In this document: one piece after another, positions 28,856-36,914 of the stretch
Layout of the letters: each line of letters starts with the position of its first letter
How positions within the stretch are numbered: the first letter of the stretch is position 1
Source: an uncultured Geobacter sp.
GTDB taxonomy: Bacteria; Desulfobacterota; Desulfuromonadia; Geobacterales; Geobacteraceae
Length of the DNA: 59,081 nt
Direction of reading: 5' to 3'
Assembly (NCBI GenBank): GCA_903915655.1
Contig: CAIWTU010000002.1
Location: forward strand, 1 to 59,081
Notes under the pieces: generated by a model
Seen by the model: only the letters and a program-made list of their open reading frames with translations
What the model was told of the DNA's origin: nothing
Databases searched by the model: none
Translations under genes and position numbers: made by a program

Positions 28856-29763
28856 CAGGGGAAAGAGGGTTTGCCCTGGTTATTACCCTGATAATTTCCG
28901 CCCTCCTGGTGGCACTGGCTACGGAGTTCATCCACGAGGTGTATGTAGAAACCACTCTTAACAGGAGTTTTGCTGATGCCCAGCAGGCGAGCCTCCTGGC
29001 CGATTCCGGAGTTACGGGAGGCACCAGGTTGCTGCAGACACTTTTGGCGGGCCAGGAATATTCTTCCCTCCTAGACCAATGGGCCAGACCACTGGAACTG
29101 CCGGATGAAAAAGGTACGCTCAGTGTGAAAATAGCCGAGGAGGACGGTAAGATAAACCTCAACTCTCTGGTCTTTCCCAACGGCACCCTGACCAATAGTC
29201 AGCCGATGCTCCTCAGGCTCTTTACATCTCTCAAAGTTCCCACCGACCTTTGTGATGCCGTTATAGACTGGACAGACAATAATGACTCGCCTCGCCCGGG
29301 CGGCGCCGAGACATCATATTATAAATCGCTGCAGAACCCGTACGAGGCAAAGAACGCGGCGCTGGAGACCCTCGATGAGTTGCGGCTCATCAAGGGTTTC
29401 GACGAAAAGACAGTGGAAAAAGTGGCCCCTTTTGTCACAATATATGGCGATGCAGCTGCAGGAATCTCTTCCGGCAAGGTAAACATCAACACTGCGCCGC
29501 TCGAGGTACTTGCCGCCCTTGAAGGAATGAACATTGACCTGGCTAGGCGGGTTCTTGAGTATCGCAAAACCACCCCGATAAAGAGTGGCGAGATAACCAG
29601 AATCCCCGGTCTTGAAGGGATCGGCATCGGCCTCCAGAACAAGGTGACGGTAAAGGGAACTACCTTTCGTATCCTCTCGCAGGCCCGGGTGAACGAAACC
29701 ACCCGGAGCGTTGAAGCAGTTGTAACCTTAGACGGCAAGGTTCTTTATTGGAGAGAATTGTAA
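28852..29763 (+). CDS. gspK: Minor pseudopilin GspK
   Basis: A 303-residue large minor pseudopilin capping the pseudopilus. The leader is very short (MTGERG/FALVITLIISALLVALA). Position +5 is Ile, not Glu, as is usual for GspK. The helical alpha domain contains DEKGTLSVKIAEEDGKINLN and DAVIDWTDNNDSPRPGGAE. SAM-like helix-hairpin segments follow (VNINTAPLEVLAAL). It overlaps gspJ by 4 bp. Confidence 0.94.
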   Translation: MTGERGFALVITLIISALLVALATEFIHEVYVETTLNRSFADAQQASLLADSGVTGGTRLLQTLLAGQEYSSLLDQWARPLELPDEKGTLSVKIAEEDGKINLNSLVFPNGTLTNSQPMLLRLFTSLKVPTDLCDAVIDWTDNNDSPRPGGAETSYYKSLQNPYEAKNAALETLDELRLIKGFDEKTVEKVAPFVTIYGDAAAGISSGKVNINTAPLEVLAALEGMNIDLARRVLEYRKTTPIKSGEITRIPGLEGIGIGLQNKVTVKGTTFRILSQARVNETTRSVEAVVTLDGKVLYWREL

Positions 29764-31097
29764 TGGATTTACTGATTATAGAGGTCTGCAGGGATAGTGC
29801 TACTGCCACCCGGTTCCGCCGCAAGGGGAATCTCCTTACCTTCACAGCGGCGCTAACCCGCCCAATGGAAAACGAAGCCTCTTTCCAACTCCTACTACAG
29901 GAGCATGCGGCGCCTCTGGAGGGGAATACAAGGGTCGTTCTTTGTCTCGATCCGTCATCATTTTATTCTCGCGAGCTGGAAATACCTATTTCCGACCGTA
30001 AAAAGCTGAGGGAGATACTCCCTCTGGAATTAAAGGGTGAAACTGCGGTTGACAGCGATGAACTGATATTTGACACCCTGTCTTTAAAGGGGGCCGCACT
30101 CCTCGCGATCTGGACGAGACGTTCAGATGTCGCTGCAATGACAAAAATCATGCTCGACGCCGGACTGGAACCACAGATAGTGACCTCCGCACCTTTTCAG
30201 TGGCAATCGCTTCTTCCGGAAAACGCATATGGGACCGTGGCCCTTTCCGACGGTTCGGCCCTGGTCGTCTACCATGACCGGGAACCTTTCTACTTTCGTT
30301 CGCTAGGAAGAGATGCGTCGACCCGGGAAATCGAAAAGACCCTGGCCGCGCTTGAACTGGGCAAAGGGGTGACGGTCAGGCAGCTTTTCCTGATTGGCAA
30401 CGCAGCCGCTCTGAAGGATCTTCCCATTTCCACGGGGGGAGAAGAACTCCTCTCCCTCTCAAGGCTTCCGGTCACCGCTGAACTGGCTGAGGCGTTCGGC
30501 GAGAACAGTGCGGTGGCGGTGGAATTAGCTAGTGCCTGGGCCACGGCTCGCGCGGCTTTTTCCCCTGGCATTGTCAACTTCAGGTACGGAGATCTGGCCT
30601 ACACGGCCGGCTTCGAAAGGGTAAGGAATAAATTAAGGTTTACGGCAGCTCTCGCCGCCTTGTTCGTACTCCTTCTCTTTGTCGAGACGGCTGTCCGCTA
30701 TTACCTGGTAAATAAAGATCTCGATTCGATCAACAGTTCGATCCGGGGAATGTACAAGGAAATATTTCCGAACCGGAAAAAGCCGGTCGATGAAGTAGCT
30801 GAAATCAAGTCGGAAATCAAACGAATGGGTGGTGGAGCCGCCACAGAGGATCCGCTCGGAACACTGAAAAAGCTCGCCGCACTGAAAGGCGACGGGATCA
30901 ACGGTTTTTTCGAGACGGAGATTGAAGAAAACCAGGTACGTCTCAAGGGGGAAGCTGTCTCATTCCAGGCGGTAAACGACTTCAAAGCTCGAACTGGCAA
31001 CATGTTCACCAAAGGCGATGTCGGTGAAATAAAGCCAAGGGCAGACGGGAACGTCACCTTCACATTCCATGGAACGCTGCAGGAGGGGAGCAAATGA
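29763..31097 (+). CDS. gspL: Type II secretion protein GspL
   Basis: A 444-residue bitopic protein that recruits GspE. It has a cytoplasmic actin-like domain (about 1-290: VVLCLDPSSFYSRELEIPISD, LREILPLELKG), one membrane helix (FTAALAALFVLLLFVETAV) and a periplasmic ferredoxin-like domain. The ATG at 29763 overlaps the gspK TAA (TAATG). A start 15 bp upstream is unlikely. Confidence 0.88.
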   Translation: MDLLIIEVCRDSATATRFRRKGNLLTFTAALTRPMENEASFQLLLQEHAAPLEGNTRVVLCLDPSSFYSRELEIPISDRKKLREILPLELKGETAVDSDELIFDTLSLKGAALLAIWTRRSDVAAMTKIMLDAGLEPQIVTSAPFQWQSLLPENAYGTVALSDGSALVVYHDREPFYFRSLGRDASTREIEKTLAALELGKGVTVRQLFLIGNAAALKDLPISTGGEELLSLSRLPVTAELAEAFGENSAVAVELASAWATARAAFSPGIVNFRYGDLAYTAGFERVRNKLRFTAALAALFVLLLFVETAVRYYLVNKDLDSINSSIRGMYKEIFPNRKKPVDEVAEIKSEIKRMGGGAATEDPLGTLKKLAALKGDGINGFFETEIEENQVRLKGEAVSFQAVNDFKARTGNMFTKGDVGEIKPRADGNVTFTFHGTLQEGSK

Positions 31098-31645
31098 GAA
31101 ATTACCTTGGCTTCCTGGTCGAACGGTTCAAAAACCTTGAAAGCAGAACCCGGTTGCATTTAGGAGCGGGAGTATCGCTCTTCCTCCTTCTGGTAATTAT
31201 ACTCTCGCACACCAACGAAAGGATCACGCTCCTTGTAAAAAAACGGAGCTCACGCGAGAGCGACCTCGTGCAGATGATGACCCTGAAACAGCGTTATCTC
31301 TCCGCCCGGACGCAGTCCTCACGTTTCCAGAACCGCATCACCTCAACCCGCGCCGATGACTCGCCAGCAAAGATCATCGAGGAGGCAGGTTTCAAGGGAA
31401 AGATCCGCTTGATCACACCGATCAAAGGGGAAGATCGTGGAGAGTTTCTGGAGGATGCAGCCGAGGTCAAACTCGAGGGACTTACGGCCAATGATACAGT
31501 AAATCTTCTTTATCGTCTGCAAAAAGGGACCCGACCGGTTTCCATCAAAAAGGTCCATCTAAAGGTCCGCTTCGATGATCCGGCCAAACTGGACATGACT
31601 CTTGCAATGGCCTTGCTCAAAACCTCACAGCAGGGGCGAAGATGA
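31094..31645 (+). CDS. gspM: Type II secretion protein GspM
   Basis: A 183-residue GspM-type protein. After a short cytoplasmic part comes one membrane segment (LGAGVSLFLLLVIILS), then a coiled-coil and periplasmic domain ending in the GspM-like stretch LRLQKG-type/VSIKKVHLKV. Identification rests on position between gspL and gspN, length and topology more than on motifs. It overlaps gspL by 4 bp. Confidence 0.85.
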   Translation: MRNYLGFLVERFKNLESRTRLHLGAGVSLFLLLVIILSHTNERITLLVKKRSSRESDLVQMMTLKQRYLSARTQSSRFQNRITSTRADDSPAKIIEEAGFKGKIRLITPIKGEDRGEFLEDAAEVKLEGLTANDTVNLLYRLQKGTRPVSIKKVHLKVRFDDPAKLDMTLAMALLKTSQQGRR

Positions 31646-32484
31646 AACCGGGGCAACCGCTGCTCATCTCTGCCGGGATAGTCGGGGCGCTGCTGCTGTT
31701 CACCATTCTCACTATCCTTTTCATACCGACGCGGGAAATCCTCGCAGTAATTACCAGCGGGCTGGAGCGCCAGGGCTATACGATGCGGGCAGGCCATTTC
31801 GGCAAGGCTTTCCCGATCGGAGTTCAGGCCCGGAACCTGGAAATCAGTGATCCCCGCGGCGGCCTGATAAGGCTGGACAAGGTCTCCTTCCGCGTCAGCC
31901 TCCCCCCCCTCTGTCTCGGCAGGGTTGTGATAAACTACCGTGGGGAAATAGGAAAGGGAACCATCGAAGGAGACTTTTCACCGCAAAAGAGGCGTAGTTT
32001 TTCGCTAAGGATGGCCGACGTAGCGCTGGGGGATATTCCGTTTTTCCGTACGGTCACCGAGGCGGAGGTAAAGGGAGCGCTCAACGCCAGCGCCATTATT
32101 CAGGGAAAAGAGGGTAACTACCGGGGAGAATTGCGCTTGTGGGTTAAAGGGGCAGTTCTTAGAGGGATAAAACTGAGCGGGATGCCGCTGCCGGACGCCT
32201 CCTATGAAACGATCCAGGGGATCTGCAGGGTGAACGGAGGAAAGGTCTCCCTGGAAAGTTTCACCCTGCAGGGAAAAGGTCTTTACGTGCGTCTCAAGGG
32301 CGACATGCCAGTCGCCTCGCCCCCAGGTTCAGCGCCACTCAACATGACCTTCGAACTTATGCCCAAACCGGAATTTCTGGAAGGACAGAAGTTTATCTTT
32401 ATCCTCCTCAGCAAATACCTCAGCAGTCCCGGTCATTATCAGATTCCGATCCGCGGGACCCTGGCGAAACCAGCAATTCAGTAA
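31642..32484 (+). CDS. gspN: Type II secretion protein GspN
   Basis: A 280-residue protein with an N-terminal membrane anchor (LLISAGIVGALLLFTILTILF). A beta-rich periplasmic region reminiscent of AsmA/GspN proteins follows (NLEISDPRGGLIRLDKVSFRV, TIEGDFSPQ, LRLWVKGAVLRGIKLSGMPL). GspN is found in a subset of type II systems and its exact role is unclear. It is the last gsp gene, overlapping gspM by 4 bp; the cluster has no gspO/pilD or gspS. Confidence 0.85.
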   Translation: MKPGQPLLISAGIVGALLLFTILTILFIPTREILAVITSGLERQGYTMRAGHFGKAFPIGVQARNLEISDPRGGLIRLDKVSFRVSLPPLCLGRVVINYRGEIGKGTIEGDFSPQKRRSFSLRMADVALGDIPFFRTVTEAEVKGALNASAIIQGKEGNYRGELRLWVKGAVLRGIKLSGMPLPDASYETIQGICRVNGGKVSLESFTLQGKGLYVRLKGDMPVASPPGSAPLNMTFELMPKPEFLEGQKFIFILLSKYLSSPGHYQIPIRGTLAKPAIQ

Positions 32485-32573
32485 CGGTAGCCCTGCTCAG
32501 TATCGGACAGGCAGGTTGGTGCTTGCTGCCTAGGATGTACTGGAACGACAAGAAGTAAAGTAAGGAGTCAATT

Positions 32574-33567
32574 ATGCTTACATCGCTACGTATTCAGAAT
32601 TTCAAGGCCTGGCAAGATACAGGCCCGGTGAGGCTTGCTCCGCTAACCGTCATCTTTGGCGCCAACAGCGCCGGCAAGAGCAGCCTCGGCCATCTGTTGC
32701 TGGCGTTGAAGCAGACAGCTCTTTCAACTGACCGACGCAGGGCGCTGCATCTGTGAGATACCAATTCGCTGATTGATCTCGGTAGCTACAATGACTGCAT
32801 ATTTGAACATGATCTTACAAAACCACTAAACTTCCGCCTGGAATGGCGGTTGCCGCATGTTTTTCAGGTCAAGGACCCGTTGCAGCTTGCCCGTTATCGT
32901 GGTGATCAACTAGCGCTCGATGTTACTCTCCGGGCAGGCAAAAGACCGGCAGCTTACCCGAGGTCCGCGGCGACGTCAGCAGCCGTTTTCAGAGTTTATT
33001 GCATCCTGGCTTAAAGATCTTGGTATTATTCATGATTTTACCGTCAAACAGGTGGCTGCTGGCCGCAAGGAATACGAGGTGATGGTAAGAACACACGCTG
33101 GAGCAACTGCGGTCAAGATCACAGATGTCGGGTTTGCTGTTTCCCAGGTGTTGCCGGCTTTAGTACAGGCTTTTTATTGTCCACCAGAGTCGGTTGTCTG
33201 GATGGAACAACCGGAAATCCATCTGCACCCACAGGTTCAGGCAGAGCTGGCGAATTTGTTTATTTCCGCCATCAAAGCTCGTGAAGATGGTACCAACCGG
33301 AACGTACAACTCATAATCGAAAGCCATTCCGAACATTTCCTCAACCGTTTACAGCGGCGTATCGCTGAGGGAGAACTTACACCTGATGACGTGGCAATCT
33401 ACTTTTGCAATCGTAATGGAAAAGCTGCCGAGCTGGAACCGCTCCAGCTTAATCTTTACGGTGATATTGAAAACTGGCCGGAGAACTTTTTCGGCGACGA
33501 AATGGCTGACCTGACAGCTCGTACGGTTGCCGCCATGAAACGCTGTGCGGGAGAAAAGCAGCAGTGA
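32574..33567 (+). pseudogene. Broken AAA ATPase gene of the DUF3696/OLD-like type
   Basis: The start MLTSLRIQNFKAWQDTGPVRLAPLTV carries an ABC/OLD-type P-loop, FGANSAGKSS. An in-frame TGA at 32754-32756 interrupts it, after which the same frame stays protein-like to about 32940. The reading then shifts frame and continues (LLSGQAKDRQLTRGPRRRQQ) to ABC-type signatures: TDVGFAVSQVLPALVQAFY, VVWMEQPEIHLHPQVQAELA (Walker B) and VQLIIESHSEHFLNRLQRRI. The middle part, around 150-200 codons in intact relatives, appears deleted at the shift. Two lesions make the gene non-functional. Good ribosome site TAAGGAG. Such ATPases are often paired with nuclease-like effectors, as here. Confidence 0.8.
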
Positions 33568-34091
33568 CAACTCCTGTTACCAGCATTGTTGATACCAACC
33601 TCGTTCTCGTTGCCAACGGTCAACACCAGGGAGTGTCACTCTGTTGCGTCGCAGTATGTTCACTCAGGTTGCAGGCAATCATGCAGCAGGAACGCATTGC
33701 TCTGGACGACAGTTTTCGCATTCTGAACGAATATCAGCATAAGACGCAGCCAAAACGGGGCAATCGGCCAGGCGATGCCTTCGTGTGGGCATTACGTAAC
33801 AATGCAAATTCTGCAAAGTGCGATCTTGTGCCTTTGCAGGAACAGCCTGATCGTAGGTTTAAAAGTTTTCCGGATGATAGCGATCTCGTAAATTTTGATG
33901 CACCGGACAGAATGTTTGTCGCAGTAGCGGCAGTGCATCCTGCTCATCCGCCCCATGCCACGTTCAGCCGTATAAAGATCCCGAATATCCTTCAGCACGT
34001 TATTGTACGAGGGATCAAGAAGCGCGGCATATTCGCCGGCGACGATCACCGAGATGATTTCGTTGCCGGGTCAGGGGTAACAGTTGCGTAA
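33564..34091 (+). CDS. PIN-like protein, 3' end replaced; partner of the broken ATPase
   Basis: The GTG start overlaps the ATPase stop by 4 bp. The first 125 residues look like a PIN-fold nuclease: SIVDTNLVLVANG (Asp of the active site), IALDDSFRILNEYQHKTQP, GDAFVWALRNN and FDAPDRMFVAVAAVHP (acidic residues near the C-terminal active site). After HPAHPP the sequence loses protein character. From about 33955 the opposite strand is coding-like, so the true C-terminus appears to have been lost to an insertion or rearrangement. The reading frame ends by chance at 34091. Function as RNase or toxin effector is inference. Confidence 0.55.
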   Translation: MTTPVTSIVDTNLVLVANGQHQGVSLCCVAVCSLRLQAIMQQERIALDDSFRILNEYQHKTQPKRGNRPGDAFVWALRNNANSAKCDLVPLQEQPDRRFKSFPDDSDLVNFDAPDRMFVAVAAVHPAHPPHATFSRIKIPNILQHVIVRGIKKRGIFAGDDHRDDFVAGSGVTVA

Positions 34092-34170
34092 ATGCGGGGA
34101 AGAGAGCTTATCAAAAGCCATCCGGAGCTTGCTCCCATCGTCAGCCAAAAGGTTGGTTAATGAATTAAGA
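33955..34170 (-). pseudogene. Antisense gene fragment of unknown family with an internal stop
   Basis: Read on the minus strand from about 34170, the sequence gives VLNSLTNLLADDGSKL, then RMAFDKLSSPHLRNCYP, a TGA (34073-34071), and PGNEIISVIVAGEYAALL then DPSYNNVLKDIRDLYTAERG. This reads as one coherent protein segment broken by one stop. It begins at the 9-bp tandem repeat and ends where the PIN-like gene resumes. I do not recognise the family. It marks the foreign segment that truncated the PIN gene. Confidence 0.4.
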
Positions 34171-34173
34171 ACG

Positions 34174-34335
34174 TCCACTTAGTCCACTTAGTCCACTTAG
34201 TCCACTTAGTCCACTTAGTCCACTTAGTCCACTTAGTCCACTTAGTCCACTTAGTCCACTTAGTCCACTTAGACCACTTAGACCACTTAGTCCACTTAGA
34301 CCACTTAGACCACTTAGACCACTTAGACCACTTAG
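34174..34335. repeat. Eighteen tandem copies of a 9-bp repeat (WCCACTTAG)
   Basis: Eighteen contiguous 9-bp units run from 34174 to 34335, followed by a partial ACCAC. Units 1-11 and 14 are TCCACTTAG; units 12, 13 and 15-18 are ACCACTTAG. There are no spacers, so this is a microsatellite or VNTR, not a CRISPR. It lies outside genes, between the decayed ATPase-PIN patch and the PAS gene. Confidence 0.97.
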
Positions 34336-34597
34336 ACCACCCGGAATCTCTCCCCGTTTACCCCTTTTATCGAGACAAAACTATGCTACACTCTAGGTAA
34401 AACCTGCCGAAGAGGTGAGTGAAAGCAAGACCCTAATGGATAAAATATGAATGGTATCCGATCTGATGGTGATGTTTTCAACCTGAATAATCCATACAAG
34501 GTCGCGAAGGGACTTATCGATCTCATGAGAACATACGCTCGACCCAGCGGTGCCCTTTCTGCTGAGGTTCCCTTAGCATGACTGAGAGGAGATAACT
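34336..34597. other. Gap before the PAS gene, with a possible 44-codon ORF
   Basis: After the repeat, an ATG at 34447 opens a 44-codon frame to a TGA at 34579-34581 (MNGIRSDGDVFNLNNPYKV and onwards). It has no clear Shine-Dalgarno and no recognised family. The following ATG at 34598 has a strong AGAGGAGAT ribosome site. The small frame may be a remnant; support is weak. Confidence 0.25.
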
Positions 34598-35194
34598 ATG
34601 ACCTACTCCACGCTCTCGTTACCAGAATATCAAGCCTTGGTTGAACAGGCTCCTATATTAATATGGAGAGCCAATACAGCTGCCCTCTGCGATTACTTTA
34701 ACTCCCGCTGGCTCGAATTCAGGGGTCGAACAGTTGAACAAGAGTACGGCAACGGATGGGCGGAAGGTGTACACCCTGACGACCTGGACCGTTGCATCAA
34801 GATTTTTATAGATAATTTTAACAAAAGAAATGTTTTCGAAATGGAGTATCGTCTAAAGCGACATGATGGGGTCTACCGTTGGATATTTGATCGCGGAGTG
34901 CCTTTTAATAACGATAACAGTGAATTTGCGGGATATATTGGCAGTTGCGTTGATGTGACTGAGCGAGTTGAAGCACAAGATGCCTTGCGTCTTAAATTAG
35001 AAAACGACATAAAGGTATTGAAAGGGATCCTCCCGATCTGTAGTTATTGCAAGAAAATAAGAAATGACAAGGAAAGTTGGCAGCAGTTAGAAGCGTATAT
35101 AACAGAACATTCGGAAGCGTTCTTTAGCCATGGAATTTGTCCAAGCTGCTACGAAAAACAGATGGGACTGCTTAAAAATCCGAAAAACCCTTGA
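34598..35194 (+). CDS. PAS-domain protein with a C-terminal cysteine-rich tail
   Basis: A 198-residue soluble protein. A PAS fold covers about residues 8-128: APILIWRANTAALCDYFNSRWLEFRGR, HPDDLDRCIKIF, YRLKRHDGVYRWIFDRG and the PAC end FAGYIGSCVDVTER. A short helix leads into the tail ILPICSYCKKIRNDKESW, ending SHGICPSCYEKQ (CxxC and CxxC). This tail is often found at the ends of PAS signalling proteins in delta-proteobacteria and looks like a metal or redox site. There is no kinase or GGDEF output, so it probably acts through a partner. Confidence 0.85.
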   Translation: MTYSTLSLPEYQALVEQAPILIWRANTAALCDYFNSRWLEFRGRTVEQEYGNGWAEGVHPDDLDRCIKIFIDNFNKRNVFEMEYRLKRHDGVYRWIFDRGVPFNNDNSEFAGYIGSCVDVTERVEAQDALRLKLENDIKVLKGILPICSYCKKIRNDKESWQQLEAYITEHSEAFFSHGICPSCYEKQMGLLKNPKNP

Positions 35195-35374
35195 TGATGC
35201 CTAAGTGCATTGGAGGTAGAGTAGAGACCAGATCACCCTTCCTCATCTACACCTTTGCGTCCGGCTAGACCCTTACAACCATTTACGGCGAAAAAACAGG
35301 TTCCAACCAGAGCAAAAAAACAACCGACGAACTCTTCATTACCCCTCCTCCCATGCACCAACGACAGACAGAAC

Positions 35375-36091
35375 TCAAATAGCCCGGGCAACGGTAACCA
35401 CATGCACCTCTTCGGCCCCGGCCTTTCTCAGAACCTTTGCACATTCGGTTACCGTGCTGCCGGTGGTGTATACATCGTCCACCAGGAGTAAACGTCTCCC
35501 TTCAAACTCTGCCGGATCTTTAACAGAAAAGGCACCCCGAACGTTTTTTACCCGATCTGTCATGGAAAGGTGGATCTGTGGCTCGGTCCAGTGGAGACGT
35601 TGCAGATTGTTTCTGGAGAGGGGAAGCTGCCAGGACTTTGCAAGACTCCGAGCCAGGAGGAGCGACTGATTGAAACCACGGTCACGCAGTCTCTTCCGGT
35701 GCAGGGGGACAGGGAGAAGGAGCTCGGCGCCAGATCCTGCAACATAAGGGGCAAGAGTTTTTGCAGTCAATAGCGCCAGAGGAGCCGATAAATGAACCTT
35801 TTTACCATATTTCAGGCGGTGAATAAGCTCCCGAATCGGGCCATCAAAACGAAAAGCTCCCCTTGCCGAGGTGAAAGGAGGGGGATCCATCACACATCCA
35901 CCGCAGCTATGGTCCATTCCCATCAGAGTAAGGAAAGGGAGGCCGCATCTGGTACAGAATGGCGACTCGACGGCAATTATCTTTTCCCGGCATACGTTGC
36001 ACAAGAGGATCTCGGCTGCATCGGCCACAAAAGATCTGCAGGCAAGGCAGAGCGGGGGAAAGAGTATGTCAAGCAGCGCCCTGAAAAGCAA
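35375..36091 (-). CDS. ComF-family phosphoribosyltransferase-like protein
   Basis: A 238-residue protein. The N-terminal zinc-binding region has CLAC, CNVC, CTRCG and CGGC. The phosphoribosyltransferase-type fold has LLPVPLHRKRLRDRGFNQ and the PRPP-loop motif RLLLVDDVYTTGSTVTEC. ComF is linked to DNA uptake in competent bacteria, but it is widespread in non-competent ones and its activity is not firmly known. It is 3 bp downstream of the LUD gene, so they are likely co-transcribed. Confidence 0.9.
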   Translation of the reverse strand: MLFRALLDILFPPLCLACRSFVADAAEILLCNVCREKIIAVESPFCTRCGLPFLTLMGMDHSCGGCVMDPPPFTSARGAFRFDGPIRELIHRLKYGKKVHLSAPLALLTAKTLAPYVAGSGAELLLPVPLHRKRLRDRGFNQSLLLARSLAKSWQLPLSRNNLQRLHWTEPQIHLSMTDRVKNVRGAFSVKDPAEFEGRRLLLVDDVYTTGSTVTECAKVLRKAGAEEVHVVTVARAI

Positions 36092-36094
36092 GGA

Positions 36095-36748
36095 TCAAAG
36101 CCCCATCTCTTCATTCACCACCAGAACCCTGATGTCGGTATACAACGGTTTCCGGTCTATTATCGTTGTTACCCGGCAGATTCTTTCGGGGGAGTTGCAG
36201 TCACAACAGAACCCGGTCTCTGCACAAGGAGTTTTGTATTTGAGCCGTTTGGCGTTGGGGGGTGATGCCGACTCCTTCACCCGCCTGATGGCAGCGGAGA
36301 TATCGCCATCTACCAGTTTGTTGCGCCCTGCAACTACGATCACCTGTTTCGGGCCGAAAACCATTGAACCGACCCTGTTACCTATCCCATCGATATTAAC
36401 CAGGAATCCCGAGAGAGTCAGGGCGTTGGTACCGGTCAGAAACAGGTCACAAACGAGCTGGCGGCGCATGATCTCCCGTCGCTCTTCCATCGACAGCCCG
36501 GGTTGGCCATGGTTAAGGAGCTCTTTCCCCATCTCTCCAAGCCTTGCGGCAACCTGCAGCCCGGCTACCGACAGCGAACCGCCAAAACCGACCGTCTGCG
36601 CATTGACAGCCTCCTTGACAATATAGTCGAAGGCTTTCCGCGCCGTGTCGCAATAGATGGAGATAAACCCGTTCTTCTCCAGAGACTCCACCGCTTTTTT
36701 GCATTTTTGTTCAAAGTTCCAATCCACTAGTGCTCTTGTCATAACCAT
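36095..36748 (-). CDS. LUD-domain (lactate-utilisation LutC-like) protein
   Basis: A 217-residue LUD-domain protein: AVESLEKNGFISIYC, NAQTVGFGGSLSVAGLQVAARLGE, CDLFLTGTNALTLSG, LVNIDGIGNRVGSMVFGP and VIVVAGRNKLVDGDISAAIRRV. The C-terminus carries four close cysteines in CAETGFCCDC and ICR, perhaps a metal site. LUD proteins occur in lactate oxidation complexes (LutBC), but here there is no lutA or lutB neighbour, so the substrate is unknown. ATG at 36748 follows ACGGAG. Confidence 0.88.
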   Translation of the reverse strand: MVMTRALVDWNFEQKCKKAVESLEKNGFISIYCDTARKAFDYIVKEAVNAQTVGFGGSLSVAGLQVAARLGEMGKELLNHGQPGLSMEERREIMRRQLVCDLFLTGTNALTLSGFLVNIDGIGNRVGSMVFGPKQVIVVAGRNKLVDGDISAAIRRVKESASPPNAKRLKYKTPCAETGFCCDCNSPERICRVTTIIDRKPLYTDIRVLVVNEEMGL

Positions 36749-36775
36749 GGTTTTCTCCGTCAGGGGTTTTCTCGC

Positions 36776-36784
36776 ATTATATCA
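36776..36784 (-). promoter_or_regulatory. Extended -10 promoter for the LUD-comF pair
   Basis: Minus strand TGA followed by a perfect TATAAT (36784-36776), i.e. a TGN-extended -10, 27 bp before the LUD start codon. No good -35 is visible. Confidence 0.45.
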
Positions 36785-36914
36785 TAAAAAAACCCGGTTA
36801 CTACAGGGATTGGAAGTGAAGGGGTGAAGATTTCAGGAAGTTAGTTATCCTTGACGAGCTTTCTCGGGGAGGATTTTCAGTGGCCACTGCAAAAAATTCG
36901 GGGTTGCCAACCTG

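Noticed and set aside
32485-32573. Terminator after gspN
   Set aside because: GGCAG and CTGCC can pair, but the loop is large and no T-run follows, so I do not call it.
34174-34335. CRISPR array
   Set aside because: Units are 9 bp and contiguous with no spacers, and there are no cas genes.
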